Positions 1 to 11,920 of a DNA stretch of 64,000 nucleotides are shown in pieces. A program made the translations under genes and the position numbers. The stretch is from assembly GCA_963556145.1 (NCBI GenBank), contig OY744471.1, forward strand, positions 5,883,590 through 5,947,589. The letters run 5' to 3'. The stretch is from Hygrocybe punicea. Lineage: Eukaryota; Basidiomycota; Agaricomycetes; Agaricales; Hygrophoraceae. The stretch's first letter is position 1. Each line of letters starts with the position of its first letter. The notes below the pieces were generated by a model. It was not told where the DNA came from. It made no database searches and saw only the letters and a program-made list of their open reading frames with translations.

Positions 1-2220
1 AATTTTTGGTAAATTACATGCATATTCTACACTATATATGCAACATTTTGTCCCACCAAAAGGAGTCCCCATGTGGTGTGTGTGAGCCTGCAGAATGTCA
101 GGAAAGTGAAGGTGGTCCGGAGTTGTGGCTGAAATTCGGACTCAGTTCGAAATCTACAGCCAGAGCGTTCACACTCAGCCGAACTCAAAACCTTCTGCTC
201 ATCAACATCCCATCCCCTCCATTCCCGACTCTCCTGCTGGCTTCCTGCTGCCCCTGCTGCCCCACAACTTTCCCATGTCCCTCTATGAACCACCAAGCCC
301 CACCAGGTAAGTTTTTGGCTCTTATTTGGCCCTCAATCCTCACTCACAACCCCACCAATACCCAGATCAACATGGACGCGATTCGGCTGCTTCTGAGCGC
401 CAGGGAGGGTTCTGAGGGCAGCAGGGGATGTGGTGCACCCACCCCCTGCTGCTGCAGGTGAGTGTTCAGTTTTATTGACTGTATTTGAGGTGATTTGACA
501 TGGAGTGATCAGCCTGGCTTCACCCCCCACTCCCTGCCCTCCCCTCACCCAATCCAGCCCATCTCTACCTCCCTTCATCCCTCCTGCACTCCCTCAACCC
601 ATTCCCCACCCCCACCCCTGCTTCCCTTCCCTTCCTGGCCTGTTCTGGCTACCCCCTCCACCTCCCTCCTTTTCCCCCCCTCCAGCCCCTTCCTTTGGCC
701 CCCATCCACCCCCCATCACTCTCCTGTCATCACTCTCACCACACTGTGCCTGTACCCTCTGTAGTAGCTCATTTTGTATGATATTGACATTTAATTTAAT
801 TTAATTTAATTTAATTGAACTTATTAATTATTATTTAATGATGATTTAGCAAGAATATAAATGGTTAATTCCGGTCCAAAAGCGGAGTTTAAACATTATT
901 CCCACGATAGCGGTGGGGCACTGCAGCCTCATGTTTGACAGGGTGGCTCTTTCAATAACCACCAACCCCAACTTTCACCCCACTCTCGAGTCTCAACTAC
1001 TAAGATTCCGATTCCATTCAACACAGGAATATCCACCCTGGTTACCCTGGCAGAGAACTGGGATTTATAAGGAACCTGAAGGCGTGGGAAGGTCAGGGTG
1101 ATGGTGGCTGGGGGTTTTCAGGGTCCACGGTCGATTCTCGCCAGCCAAGCAAACATGCACGCGCAGCGGTTCACCCAGTCACGGCACAGTCACCCTAATA
1201 GCTTTCCTGGGTGGCAGATGGTAGCATTCGCCGATTTGGTTTGCAGGGAAGAACCTGTGTAGCTATCGCCGAAATTGTCTCAGATTCTGAAAGCCAGGCT
1301 CCTATTCCCCGATCTGCGTGGTCAGTTTGTGCTTCCCATGGTTGGATTCCATTTGCAAGCAGTGACTATACAGGGTGCACAATCGTGGGAACAGTGGTTT
1401 GCGAGGGAGAACCGACCATGGGAATGTTATGCAATCGACACGAACCAGGGGTTTTTGAACCCTGTGAATGCAGCCGCAATGACCGCGGACGAGAAACACA
1501 TACCGCATTTGGGCAAGAAAGTGATATCCAAGCAAGCGTTACAAGATAAAGCCATTACAAGGGTATAAATATGACATATATATGAGTCACTGCAAGCGAT
1601 GTCCACCGGGGGCATTCGGGGTCCAGGATCGCGATGGCGAGGACCCTGAAAGAGGACGGTACGAGGAGGGATGGCACGAAATGTGGGTGGAGACCAAACG
1701 TGCGCAAATATTTGAAAGTTGGGTTGTCTTCTTGCTATAAAAAATGCTGTATGGTGTATTTGATGCCCGGGGACGCGATGAGATCATCCAGGAACACTCT
1801 CGGGTGGAAACGAACGGTTACATGCACCAGCAAGCCCATTTCGACATGTTCCTGTCATTATCTATAGCCAGGATCATATTTGTGACGTTCGTGATGTTCG
1901 TGACACTCGCAGCCACCGATCGGGTGACGGTCACCACCGTTCGATGTGGTAAGCCACTGTTGCCATGGCGACCATCAGCAAATAGGCTCTATTCGTTCGC
2001 ATCAGTACATACCAGTCATACCAGTCATACCAGGCTTATGTATGATAGCCGTGCTACAAATAAGCATATGATTACCTGGTTAAACGCGATTAGGTGCTCG
2101 GCAGGTTGCTCGTCTGACAACGTCATTGCTCGGAAGGTTAGAACAGTACGATCTATATATATATATACATGCATATATAGCAAGTGTATTATGCAAGACA
2201 GAAATTGAAATATATGGCCA
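1..2220. other. Left-edge stretch without a supported gene
   Basis: I find no reading frame here that looks like a conserved protein. Positions 480-760 are C/T-rich and give spurious proline/serine-rich frames. A short uninterrupted frame at 1275-1568 (+, 97 residues) and scattered fragments to about 1860 may be debris of an old gene, but no family is recognisable. Positions 2013-2039 hold a 10-bp unit (CATACCAGTC-like) repeated about three times. Confidence 0.5.
788..816. repeat. (TTTAA)n microsatellite
   Basis: A pentanucleotide TTTAA run of about five units sits just after the C/T-rich tract, followed by further A/T-rich sequence. It is a simple sequence repeat with no evident coding role. 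Confidence 0.85.
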
Positions 2221-2222
2221 CG

Positions 2223-2585
2223 ATCGCTTATGTAATGCTGTGCACTCATGTGATCGTGATGGCAAATCATGTGATAATCATGTGATTCAGTCACGTGATC
2301 CATGGTTATGTAATACAGATATCAATCATGTGAGTCATGATACACTCACGTGATGATCGCTTATGTAATGCTGTGCAATCATGTGATCCAGAAGTCGATC
2401 ATGTGATCCTGCATGTGCCAGTCATGTGATCCTGGGTGTCAGTCATGTGATCCATCATTATATAATACAGGTATCAGCCATGTAAGTCTTGATACAGTCA
2501 CGTGACGATCGCTTATGTAGTGCTGTGCAGTCATGTGATCCTGGTGTCGGTCATGTGATCCTGGACGTGCCAGTCATGTGATTCC
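2223..2585. repeat. Phased array of TCAYGTGA octamers in tandem units
   Basis: Fourteen octamers TCATGTGA (11) or TCACGTGA (3) start at 2246, 2267, 2278, 2291, 2326, 2346, 2379, 2399, 2422, 2443, 2498, 2531, 2551 and 2574. Neighbours are often 20-23 bp apart, about two helical turns. A longer block beginning GATCGCTTATGTARTGCTGT recurs at about 2223, 2355 and 2507, so the array consists of three diverged tandem units of about 130-150 bp. TCACGTGA is the palindromic E-box bound by bHLH factors in fungi, which makes a protein-binding array conceivable. No flanking gene is identified. Confidence 0.8.
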
Positions 2586-2740
2586 AGTGGCCCAGGTTTA
2601 TGGCTCCATTTACTGATATGTATATCAAAACACTCATTCCAAAAATTCTGAAAAATTCACCATAATTCTCGAAATAATTCATAACCCTAGTGGCATTAAA
2701 ATTTTGAAATTCTGTCAAGCGGTTGTGGAGCATTGGACAT

Positions 2741-2822
2741 TAAACCCTAACCCTACATGTAAACCCTAACCCTAGGTTGCATCCCACAACCAGGGTTATG
2801 ATCAGCATACAGCTTAGGGTTA
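2741..2822. repeat. Interstitial telomere-like repeats (TTAGGG type)
   Basis: Two runs of CCCTAA-type repeat (AACCCTAACCCTA) occur between 2741 and 2775, and a GCTTAGGGTTAAG run in the opposite orientation at about 2812-2824 directly abuts the hairpin that follows. The TTAGGG unit is the usual fungal telomere repeat. These short degenerate tracts lie inside the sequence, not at an end. Confidence 0.7.
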
Positions 2823-2988
2823 AGATCATTCTTGTTTTCAGGAAAAGTTTTAATTTGCTGAATGAGAACAAAAGGTAGGGCAAGACATTTGATGGCATGC
2901 TGCAAAGCATGCCTTCACATGTCTTGCCCTACCTTTTTTTCCTCATTCAGCAAATTAAAACTTCTCCTGAAAACAAGAATGATCTTAA
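2821..2988. repeat. Foldback (hairpin) element with about 67-bp arms
   Basis: The left arm 2821-2887 and the right arm 2920-2988 are near-perfect reverse complements. The loop (2888-2919) holds a smaller inverted repeat (GGCATGC...GCATGCC). The left arm continues directly from a TTAGGG-like tract. The structure fits a foldback MITE or a hairpin RNA precursor. No target-site duplication was evident. Confidence 0.8.
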
Positions 2989-3154
2989 CTGGCTATGGTT
3001 ACATACATTCAATCTCACCTTTCTCTATGTAGTGGCTATTACATATGTCCTTTCTCCCAATATATCCTTTTTATACATTCAGAATTCATCTCAAGTAGAC
3101 CTCTTTCTCAATGAGCCTATGTTGCTGTAATAACTCAGATTTGTGGTGCAATCT

Positions 3155-3395
3155 CCTCTTCCTCCTCTTCCTCCTCTTCCTCTTCCTCCTCCTCCTGAGC
3201 CAAATACCTCCAACTTGTCCCTCTCTTATTGGTATTGGCAATTCTATTGCCATAACCCAAGTTTGTTCCTCTGTGGATTTGACTTTTACTATCAGCTACT
3301 CTCCCTAGTCAAATTTATCATACCTCCTGTTCATTTGCATCTCTTCTTCCTTTCCTCCTTCCTCTTCCTCTTCCTCTTCCTCTTTCTCATGGATT
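3155..3395. repeat. CTTCCTCTT-rich low-complexity tracts
   Basis: Two pyrimidine-rich blocks (about 3161-3198 and 3345-3390) are built from TCCTCT/CTTCCT units. They lie downstream of gene A's stop codon and create artefactual leucine-rich frames. Nothing else is evident between 2990 and 3477. Confidence 0.7.
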
Positions 3396-3477
3396 CCTCC
3401 CTGCAATCTCATCTTAGATGCTCTAGTCAATGTCCCTAGAGAATGAATTACATCACATTATTTGGGGCCAAAGAGGA

Positions 3478-6400
3478 TTAAGCACAAATCACATTACCAT
3501 AGTTATTGCTCTTTTCAATCTCACCCATTTTCATCTTCTGAATTCTTGCAGACCTTCGTGGGTCACTCATGGCTTTGTGGGTTGGATTAGGTTTATGCCC
3601 AAGTTCATGAGCCACAGACAATCCTCTGCTTCTCCTCTCATCTGCTGTTCCATCTTCTGATCCAAACAAACTTTTCATTCGTCCCCCATCTTCTGATCCA
3701 AACAAACTTGTCATTGGCCCATCATCTTGTGATTCCAATGGACCATGTTCTGGCATCCATGGCAGTGGTGTTGAGCTCATAACAAAGTGTGACAACCCAC
3801 CATCTGACTGGTTTCGTTCTGAATCTGTGTTCGTTCCAGAAGATATGGCCTTTGGTTTTTTGACCCGTTTGCCACGTGCTCTGGTCATTGCCAGTCTCTT
3901 CTGTTCCCGTTTGTCTCGACGCCTTACTCTCGTGGTCACATTTGCTGGGATGCCTTGATGCTCCTCTGCAAGACGTGCTTCAATCATCATCGCTGATGCC
4001 TTCACTTTCATCGATGGCCGTGGTTGGTTTTTTCTTGGTGGGCCAATTTTTCGAAGTCGATAGTAGACTGGATTAGTCAGAAATTGAATGGATCCCTGTT
4101 TCGTGCTCCAGATTTTACCAGGTCCTTTCAATGTGCAGGGCAATGAGAGGGGAAGACACTGAAGCCTGTCAAAGATGATATGCAGTGCCCGATCCAGATC
4201 TTTTTTAGCTCCCACAGTCATTATCTCCACAACTTCAGCATATTTCTGTAGGTAACCTCTCTTCACAAAAGGTAACCAGACTGAATTCGGCCGGAATACC
4301 TTTCCCTGTTCAGGGAAAAACACTTTGACCATATCACGAAGGCTTCTGGTACGTCGCCCATGAACAGGTCCCTCCAGGTTGTGGCTGGATGGTAGGAAAG
4401 TGCGGTGTTCCAACAACCCCATTAATGCTCTCAGACTCCATGTGCCCATGGCTTCTTCAAGTGTGTTTGGATGAGGCAGAGGTCCTTGAAGTGTTGTTCC
4501 ATTGACAGTCAGCCACATGTCAACCGTAAACTGGATAAACAGTGAACTGGCTCTTCGATGACTGGCCCACATTTCATCCCAAAACCACTCCATCATAAGC
4601 AATTCCGGTTGTGTGGCCATGGTGGACACAACATCAGTCCATGGTGGAGAATCGCCAAGAGGGTACAAGGAATTTGGACAAGAGGTTTCTGGCTGTGTCA
4701 GTTGTTTGGGCTTGTGTTTTGCATGTTTCATGGCTGTTATGACTTCCTGACAGTCAACCTTTTCTAGAACCGTTACAACTCCTGTTGAAAGGTTTAGGTC
4801 ATGTAGAAAGAACATGCCAAACCGTTCGATCGTTGGTCCAAACTGGACATCCACCATCGCATTTCGTAGGAAACTGAAGGTGGGTTTGGGGGTGATGACA
4901 ATGTGTCGAATCAAATGCATGATCAAAGCAGTGTGAAGCTTGTAGTTTCGTGTCGGTTGTTTAAAGAGCATCACTTGTAGGTTCTTCAATTCCAGAAGCC
5001 GACGAGACAAGAAGTTAAGGAATGTGCTTGACTTCACCCAGAGTATGGGTTCATGCTGAAGGTATTCCTGCATCTTGTTCACATACAAGCTTCATTATTA
5101 TTTGGTTATTTTGATTCCTCATGGTTGACACACACACCTTTTTAGGAGCATTCAACATCGCTAACTTGATTGCAGCTCCACTCCCACGTATCTCCTCTCG
5201 AACTCCATAAGACTTTGTTGTGGCTCCCATGAACAAGCCATGGTATCTTTTGATGCATTCCAGAAAGTTTCGATTCACATCGTGGGCATCAGAATCCTCA
5301 CAGAAATAATTATCACCTCCAGGACGACGGATGATCTCAAAGCAGAGATTGTAAGTTGACCGAAAAATCAGCTGCACAGCAGCAGCACGTGCTAGGGTCA
5401 TTTCACTCTGCATTCCACCATAGTTTCGCAGTGTATTGAGGTGGTGAATGTTGCCAGCCTTCATACCTGCAGCTGCATATGAAGCATTGGTTTTATCCAA
5501 TCTCCACAGTCCAATGAGTGGTTCCTGGCTATCAGGGTCAGGGTGGAAGCCCATGCCTAGGTCCATGAACAGTTGTCCATGCTGCCTATCCATCATGTAC
5601 TCCCAATCCATGCTTGGATAATTTTTGCAAAGTAACTGGTAAGGCGTTCCATGGTCACCAACAATGACAGTTGTCGACCGTTTGATTCCTCGGATATCTG
5701 CAACAAAAAAGAATGACCCAAACATATCGTATTTGTTTGGGTTTTGTTTGATGATTGCCCGCATCCTTTTCTGCATCTCTGTTAGCTTGGTCGAATCAAT
5801 GCTTGTCGTCTTGGTGAGTGGGTATTGTTTTCCAGTCGATTTCCATCTCCACTCCTCCATCGTGTAATCCACATATGGCAAGGTGGCTGTATTTGCACAG
5901 TGGAGTATGCCTGGGTATACGATTTCTGTTAACCAATAAGATTGTATCTCCACTGGCACCAAAGTAGCCCATTTGCCAGTCAAGTGACTTCTGTGTTTCA
6001 TCCTCGGCCAGAACACCGAGATGTTGCAGCTACCAGCTCCTTCACCAATCTTGGCAAAGTGTGAATGTGGAATGCAGCTTATTGGACTTCGAGTAGTGAA
6101 CCATTCACTTCGGCCACCAGACTCCTTGTCTTCTTCAGACTGTGGCATCAACAGTTCCACGTAGACATGGTTGTTTTTGTGAACTGGTGGAAACCTGCCA
6201 TGGTAAGGAAGGACATGCACCAGCAGCTGTGTTTGGACTTTGAGGTTGTGAGTCACCCAGATGATGCTGTCGATATCTATTGATAAGTGCACTTCCTCTG
6301 GTGTCAGACGATATGTATCCTTTTCCAGGTCCACATGGATGTAATTGTGATCCGACGTGGTTCCTTGGAGAAACACCTGATGACTGTTAGGAGATCCTAC

Positions 6401-8540
6401 TTCTCCTGCCTCCAGAAGCATGTTTGACATTCCGAGGATACATCTGTCTCCGCCATTCTCTACATCCAAGTCCGAGTCATCGTCTATTGACTGCGGTCCA
6501 ATGATGCCCACAGGTAGGAGATGTTCCCTGACACAGTTAGGGTGACCCTTGTTAAACATCAGTGCAAAACTTCGTTCCAGGCGGTAACCGTAGTCTTTGA
6601 AAATCTCCCATGGAGACCGTTTCGTGGGCAGAGGATCCCAACTTGTTGGGTATGCTTCAATGCCACTACTTTGTTGTAGCCACCGCATGTCCTGGAGACT
6701 AGGTCCACCAAAGTAGTCGTCGAAATCCTTATTAGGTGGCAAGCCGTGAAAACATTGGGGTGGTAACGAAATAATTGCACCACCTGCAATGGGAGCCCTT
6801 GGTTTCATGTGTTCCCGATTTCGTGCATTCTTCATATTTTGAAAGGCTCGTAAACGTTTTGGCAATGTTTTCAGGATGATTTTCTCCATTGAAGAGTCAT
6901 GCCCACTGTTAGATGATGACGATGATGATGATGATGATGATGATGATGACGCTGATGATGCTGATGATGCTGATGATGCTGATGATTTCAATAGTTTTGA
7001 TCGATTTGATGAATGGTTCATGGTTATTCGTTTCTGCCTTTTCCCTTGGGACTGCAGGAAGGCCTCCTTGCATTGTGGGCACCTATCCCTAACCCTGACA
7101 AGGGTTACCTCTATAGAGTCACACTCGGCATGGAATGCATTTCCATTGGTGATTGCATTACAGGCAGCTTCATCGGGGAGTCTATCCCAGACTCCAACTG
7201 CTTCATGTTCATGTTCTGTCAAGGAAATATGTCTCCAGGTTTGGTATGAAACAAAGAGACCTTCCCGAATAATGGTTAGCAACCGTAATCGTGTGTTGTG
7301 GGCACATTCAATATTAGGCATCACAATCTGGTGTAGAGTGTCGAAACAGTGGCCCTGCACAGAAAACATCATGATTTCTGCACAAACTGTTGCACCACAG
7401 TCATATCCATTCTGAATGCATAACTTGAATTAGGTAATATGTCCACATGATTATTACTGCTATGACCACTCACCTGAAGCCAGTCAAATCCAGACTTGAT
7501 CACTGACTGGGAAGAGGTTACCATCCAGCCAAATAACCTAGCCACCATGTTCCAAAGTTTAGGCCCATTCCATGATTCCCAGCGGATCTCAGAACTGGGT
7601 CCCACTCGACCAATATTTCGGCCTAATATGTGTGCTCTTTTGGAGGAGTAGTCGAAAATCACAAGAAAATAGTGATTAACTTCCAATACAGGGAGCAAGA
7701 CAGGTTTCAGGTCAATTGGACCTTCGGGAATCAAGAGTCGTCGTCTTGAATGATGAAATTCCATTTCTGTCGGTTCTGTCCGATCACAAAAGTGACGAAT
7801 GGTTATGAAGTCAATGAAGTAAACATTGGCTGCGTGGTGAATTTTGAGCCAGTGTCGGAGCAACACATAATCCATCAAAGCACCACCAAGCCATTGTTTA
7901 GGGCTCAACGTGTTCAACTCTTGAGGTACACTATCCCAAGTGTAAGGATCACCCATAATGAGATCTTGGTTTGGTATCAGTTATAAAAGTCTCAATCAGG
8001 TCACTGTGCTTTATTGCCAGAGATGGTTAATTTCTCACCGATTTTGTGCTGCTCATCATCAGAAATGGCTGAACTCAAGGTTGATTCGGCTTCCACAGCA
8101 TTAAGATTTGCAACTGTCGAAGGTGCATATTCTTCACTATCAGTTGGCATTGCACCATCTGCACTGGAACCAGTAGATGATGTCCATGACATTTGGGATG
8201 ACTCAGGACTGGGAGTTGCAGGTGGACTAGGTGTTTTATTGGTATTGAGGGCATCCGCAAGCACTGTGGTCCAGGGATTATCTTCCTCGGCATCCGAGTT
8301 GTTTGAGTGGTCAAAGTTAATGACACCATCATTCTTAGTAAACAAGATTACAAAAAGATACAAATTTAATGAATATCCCATTTTGCTCACCAGAGGTGTT
8401 AGATCTGATCTCTTATTATTGGTCGTAACCTGATAGAGAAGTTGGGTCCAAGGGTCCTCCTGGCTATCCAAAGATGATAGAGTAGGTGATTGTGGTTCAT
8501 CCATAGTATCACAATGCTTAATAGTAGGAGACAGATCCAT
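3478..8540 (-). CDS. Gene A: large Ulp1-type cysteine protease fusion protein (five exons)
   Basis: Exons at 8540-8430, 8333-8039, 7964-7474, 7423-5138 and 5073-3478 join in frame (4,779 nt, 1,592 residues); all introns are GT-AG. Residues 1-135 are acidic and Ser/Thr-rich. Residues 139 to about 320 resemble a C48 (Ulp1/SENP) peptidase: a candidate catalytic His at about 233 in VNHYFLVIFDY, and Gln303 and Cys308 in IQNGYDCGATVC, the classic QNGxDCG motif rebuilt across intron 3. A CPQC zinc-knuckle-like pair and a long serine run encoded by GAT-rich antisense DNA follow. The remaining roughly 1,200 residues match no family I recognise but are conserved in gene B, and the C-terminus is basic (RRRDKREQKR). 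Known Ulp1 enzymes cleave SUMO or related modifiers, so a similar role here is inferred. The gene is divergent from the BAH-PHD gene with about 130 bp between the start codons. Confidence 0.85.
6912..6987. repeat. GAT/GCT trinucleotide microsatellite inside gene A
   Basis: A GATGAT run with interspersed GCT encodes a polyserine and Ser-Ala stretch in gene A on the minus strand. Such triplet runs commonly vary in length. On the plus strand the same DNA encodes a spurious polyaspartate. Confidence 0.85.
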
Positions 8541-8670
8541 AGTTTGGTTTGATTTTAAGTTTGATTTATTTGTTTGGACTGATGAAATCTGTTAGCCGTC
8601 GGCACTTTGTTCGGGTGCCTGACTTGACAATATATATAATACTGTCAAGCTTCTCATCTATTTGTGGAAA
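8541..8670. promoter_or_regulatory. Short divergent promoter between gene A and the BAH-PHD gene
   Basis: Only about 130 bp separate the ATG of gene A (8540, minus) and the ATG of the BAH-PHD gene (8671, plus), so the two genes must share upstream control sequence. An ATATATAATA tract lies at about 8631-8640, about 30 bp before the plus-strand ATG and therefore too close to be a conventional TATA box for it. No other motif is assignable. Confidence 0.5.
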
Positions 8671-9975
8671 ATGTCTTCTGGTTCCCATAGACGGCGGAAT
8701 TTGCAGAAGCCAAGGAGACCACTATCTGAGGCTCAGTGGAACAAGATGAATCCTGTGAATGAAGCAATCAGTGAGCACCTATGCAGGACCTTTCTGGATC
8801 ATATTTGGTGATTATTCACTGTTGAATGATAAGTTGTTAGGGGCCTGGATCTCCAGCATACTTTTCACCTAGGAGACACGTTTGTGGCCAATATCTCTTT
8901 CTTCCGGTGATCATACACTAAATGGCTGACTCAGTGTAGCAATTGTACCTCCTACACGATACCAAGGCAAAAAAAGAGGAGATGGTTTCCTACGTGCAGA
9001 TGCTTACTGGCATGGGGAGATCCTTGAATTACGTAAAGTTCAACACTCATCCACCATTGTCAGTCACCGTCCCCTTTCAGTAAAATGTCGAATGTGGCAT
9101 AACTAATGTTTGGTTAGGTCTGGGGTAAAATCAAGTGGTTTTGGCGGAAAGAGGATCTGGTTGGCGATGGTCATGGGCTGAAGTTGAGTCATGCTCAGAT
9201 TCATGCCTTGTGGGTTCTGTTTTATTTAATAGTTGCCAGTTCCATCACCAACTTATTATCTTATTACTTATAGACAGCTTGAGCATATTGGTGCCCTGGA
9301 GTTGTTAAAGGGTGATATCTGCAACTATGTTGATGTCGACTCATTTGAATGTCAGTCTTGATTCAATCCATTGATGTGGCTTATTTGGACTTAGGGTATC
9401 TGCTTTACTAGCTCCTGTCACACTGCCAAAATTTGATGAGAGTAAGGTTAATCAACCTTTCTTTCCTCCTGATCGGTATTTCTGGCGGTTTGATTTGGTG
9501 ACAAAACCTAGTGTAACCATCCAAGTTGGTGTCTTAAATTGACAGTACAGAATGCACTATTGCTTACACAGCTTAATCTTGTCAGGACAGGGCGACATTC
9601 TGCCAATGCAAACAATTCTATGGTCCAAATGATATGCAACGGTGGTGTTCAACCTGCGAAGACTGGTTCCATATCCAATGCTGTTTGGCTGAAGAAAGAA
9701 ATTGGACCTTCACAGAAGTGACTGGAATAGAGATGGCCAATATTCAGAATGACGATGCACAACTCATCCGTGCATGCAGATCTCCCATTGAGAGAGGTGG
9801 ACAAAGTGGTCCTGTGGGTTATGGCAAGGCTGTGCTCAACGCACGGAAACTTGTATCTCGACCAGCTACTAATAGGCAGGATTTACACAAGTACCTTGGT
9901 GCTGGATTTCTTGAAAAGCTCCATGATGAGGAGTTCAGATATTACAGGTGTCCACGTTGTTCATATTGCCTTTAA
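8671..9975 (+). CDS. BAH domain and PHD finger protein
   Basis: The gene has several short exons. The start is the ATG at 8671 (MSSGSHRRRN..., basic N-terminus). After the first intron, exons to about 9530 resemble a BAH domain: a VWGKIKWFWRKEDL segment, then a hydrophobic piece ending PFFPPDRYFWRFDLVT. A PHD finger follows at about 9590-9965: Cys-x-Cys, then WCSTCEDWFHIQCCL (the C-C-H-C core) and a closing CPRC pair. BAH-PHD proteins recognise modified histone tails, and this architecture is multiplied in Agaricomycetes. Exact exon edges in the BAH half and the C-terminus (stop at 9973-9975, or splicing into DNA after 10045) are uncertain. It probably acts in the nucleus as a reader; no catalytic motif is seen. 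Confidence 0.75.
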
Positions 9976-10277
9976 TATATAATGATTCGTGTCTGATGCT
10001 CTTATAACTCTCAATAATTGGCATTTGGCAACAACTTTGTATTTAGGACACTGACACAGGAGACGGTTGAGGATTTTTTGCAAGCAAATATTATGAAGAT
10101 ATCCAGTCAAATTTTGAAATTGTTTGTGTTGTTATCTTACCTGTGAAAATATTCCAACAAATGATTTTATCTAAGAGCAGTATTTGTACAGACAATAGTG
10201 CACTCAGAAAACAAAATTATTCAGGCTTTTATTGTTTTTATTATTTATTATTGTGTACATGTATTCAGAAAGGATTA

Positions 10278-10710
10278 TTCTATTTGGCTCCCCAGGTGCA
10301 CCATTCTTCCCACCCCTTGCCTTATAAGGTGTTAGCTATGTAAAATAATTTTGACTAATCCATTTTAACTCAAGTTCTACTGGTGATAAAATGACTGAAA
10401 AATTATCTCTATGCAGTATGAAGACTAAGACATTCAAAAACTAATTCTTACCAAATTCTGTTTAGTTGGTGTTTAGATATAGACATCAATTCCAGATAAG
10501 TTCTTTATTTCCAAGCAACTATTCAATCAAAGCAAAGCATGATTTTTCTATGAACACCTAGACGTGTAACCTTACTCATCTGAGATTTTCTATGATTTTA
10601 TCACCAACAGGCCTTTAATTAAAACTGATTCATTGGATGTATTTCACTTAGCTACCACTATATAAGGTAAGGGGCGTGTGGGAAGTTAGGTGCAGGGGTG
10701 CCAAATAGAA
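10278..10710. repeat. Imperfect long inverted repeat (foldback)
   Basis: DNA at 10278-10350 (beginning TTCTATTTGGCTCCCC) recurs in reverse complement at about 10640-10710 (GGGGTGCCAAATAGAA), and further inward the GGTGATAAAAT motif is mirrored on both sides. Divergence is considerable. This suggests a decayed foldback or MITE just downstream of the BAH-PHD gene. No coding sequence is seen. Confidence 0.6.
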
Positions 10711-10831
10711 CTACCCAGAAAGAAAAGAGAGGATGATTTCTGGATCAATATCTGTGGATTTATTGTGAGGGCAGAATTTTAGACTATTTGGTCACCAGAT
10801 AATCTGCCTGAATTATCTTGAAACCAAATAT

Positions 10832-11216
10832 TACAGTATTCAATGGCTCCTTTGAACACAAAAAATTAACTAAAATGCCACAAGTAGCCAACTATCTTGA
10901 ACAAAATCTGAGCAGACCAGAAGTTGCTCATATATTTAAAGATGTCTCATACCAATTTTCCAAGAAATCTGTTAATATTTGAATGTTTTATGATCAACAC
11001 ATTAGTGTTCAAGGAGTGATCAAATTTCTCTCTGCTTTGTGAATATTCAGTTTCTAATTTTATTGGTGGTTCTGAATAAAAATAAATGTCCAGATAGGTT
11101 CAGATGATGCACTGTAGGAATTAGAATCCTTTTTAGCAGTAGAAATCAGTACAGAATCAATTCTATTAGGGTGTTCAAAGGACTGGTAGTGTTCAAAGGA
11201 GCCATTTAACACTGTA
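10832..11216. mobile_element. MITE with CAGT-type termini and TA target site
   Basis: The ends are inverted repeats of about 28 bp: TACAGTATTCAATGGCTCCT at the left and its near reverse complement ending ACTGTA at the right. Each is flanked by TA, as expected for a Tc1/mariner-type insertion. The interior is A/T-rich with no coding capacity, so it is non-autonomous and about 385 bp long. A related terminus occurs at 61378-61403. Confidence 0.75.
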
Positions 11217-11920
11217 TGGCTCCATTTACTGATATGTATATCAAAACACTAGTCCCAAAATTTTTAAAGATAACCCTGACAATAAGATCCACCGATATCC
11301 GTGCAGAAATCCTAAAATTTGTGTCATTTTCTCTTTTCTGACACACTAATCAGTCTCCCATAGTTTTTTGGTGTCCGGAATATTTTCGCAGGTAAGATAA
11401 CAACACAAATAGTTTCAAAATTTAGATATCTGCATAATATTTGCTTGCAAAAAATCCCCATCCGCCTCCTGTCTGAGCAGTTGGCAGAAACAACAGGACA
11501 CCGGTTTGGTGTATGGAAAACATGGCAAAAGCACCCAATGTAGCCCTCTGAGTGCAGGCATTGTACTGTAGGCCAAGACATTCAGCATTCCAGTGCATGT
11601 TATGTCAGTTCAGCGAATACTGGCCCAGTATTCACATACAGTGTATGTGATCATTGGAATCAAATTGACAAGAAGAAAAATGCAATACAAGTGCATGCGC
11701 CACCGACTGCTAATATTGCCTTAATTGCATGGTATAAAACTTTGTCTGCCAACCTGTAGTGTACGTCACTTCACCTCCACAGGACATGAGAACAAATTTA
11801 GGTTATAATCATTGCTGCTGTCCACAATACAACTGCATCAGGTTCAGACACCCCCGACAGACCTACATGGCAACCTAGCATATTGTTTCAACAACACAAT
11901 ACATGTCATGATATTTATTA
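11217..11920. other. Gene-free stretch with a short dispersed repeat
   Basis: The roughly 42 bp immediately after the MITE (11216-11257, ATGGCTCCATTTACTGATAT...) recur at about 2600-2641 with weaker similarity beyond. The rest, to the JmjC gene's stop at 11921, shows no supported gene. Confidence 0.6.

Noticed and set aside
495..804. Two overlapping proline/serine-rich open frames
   Set aside because: They follow from C/T-rich composition and show no conserved motif or intron context.
1211..1868. Candidate small gene at the left edge
   Set aside because: The open frame is short and in separate pieces, and no protein family is recognisable; kept only as possible debris.
2223..2585. Possible CRISPR-like array
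   Set aside because: Repeats are short octamers with irregular spacing inside diverged tandem units in a eukaryotic genome; no direct repeat and spacer structure.
6876..7415. Plus-strand frame with a long aspartate run
   Set aside because: Antisense to the polyserine part of gene A; it is a shadow of that gene and of the GAT microsatellite.
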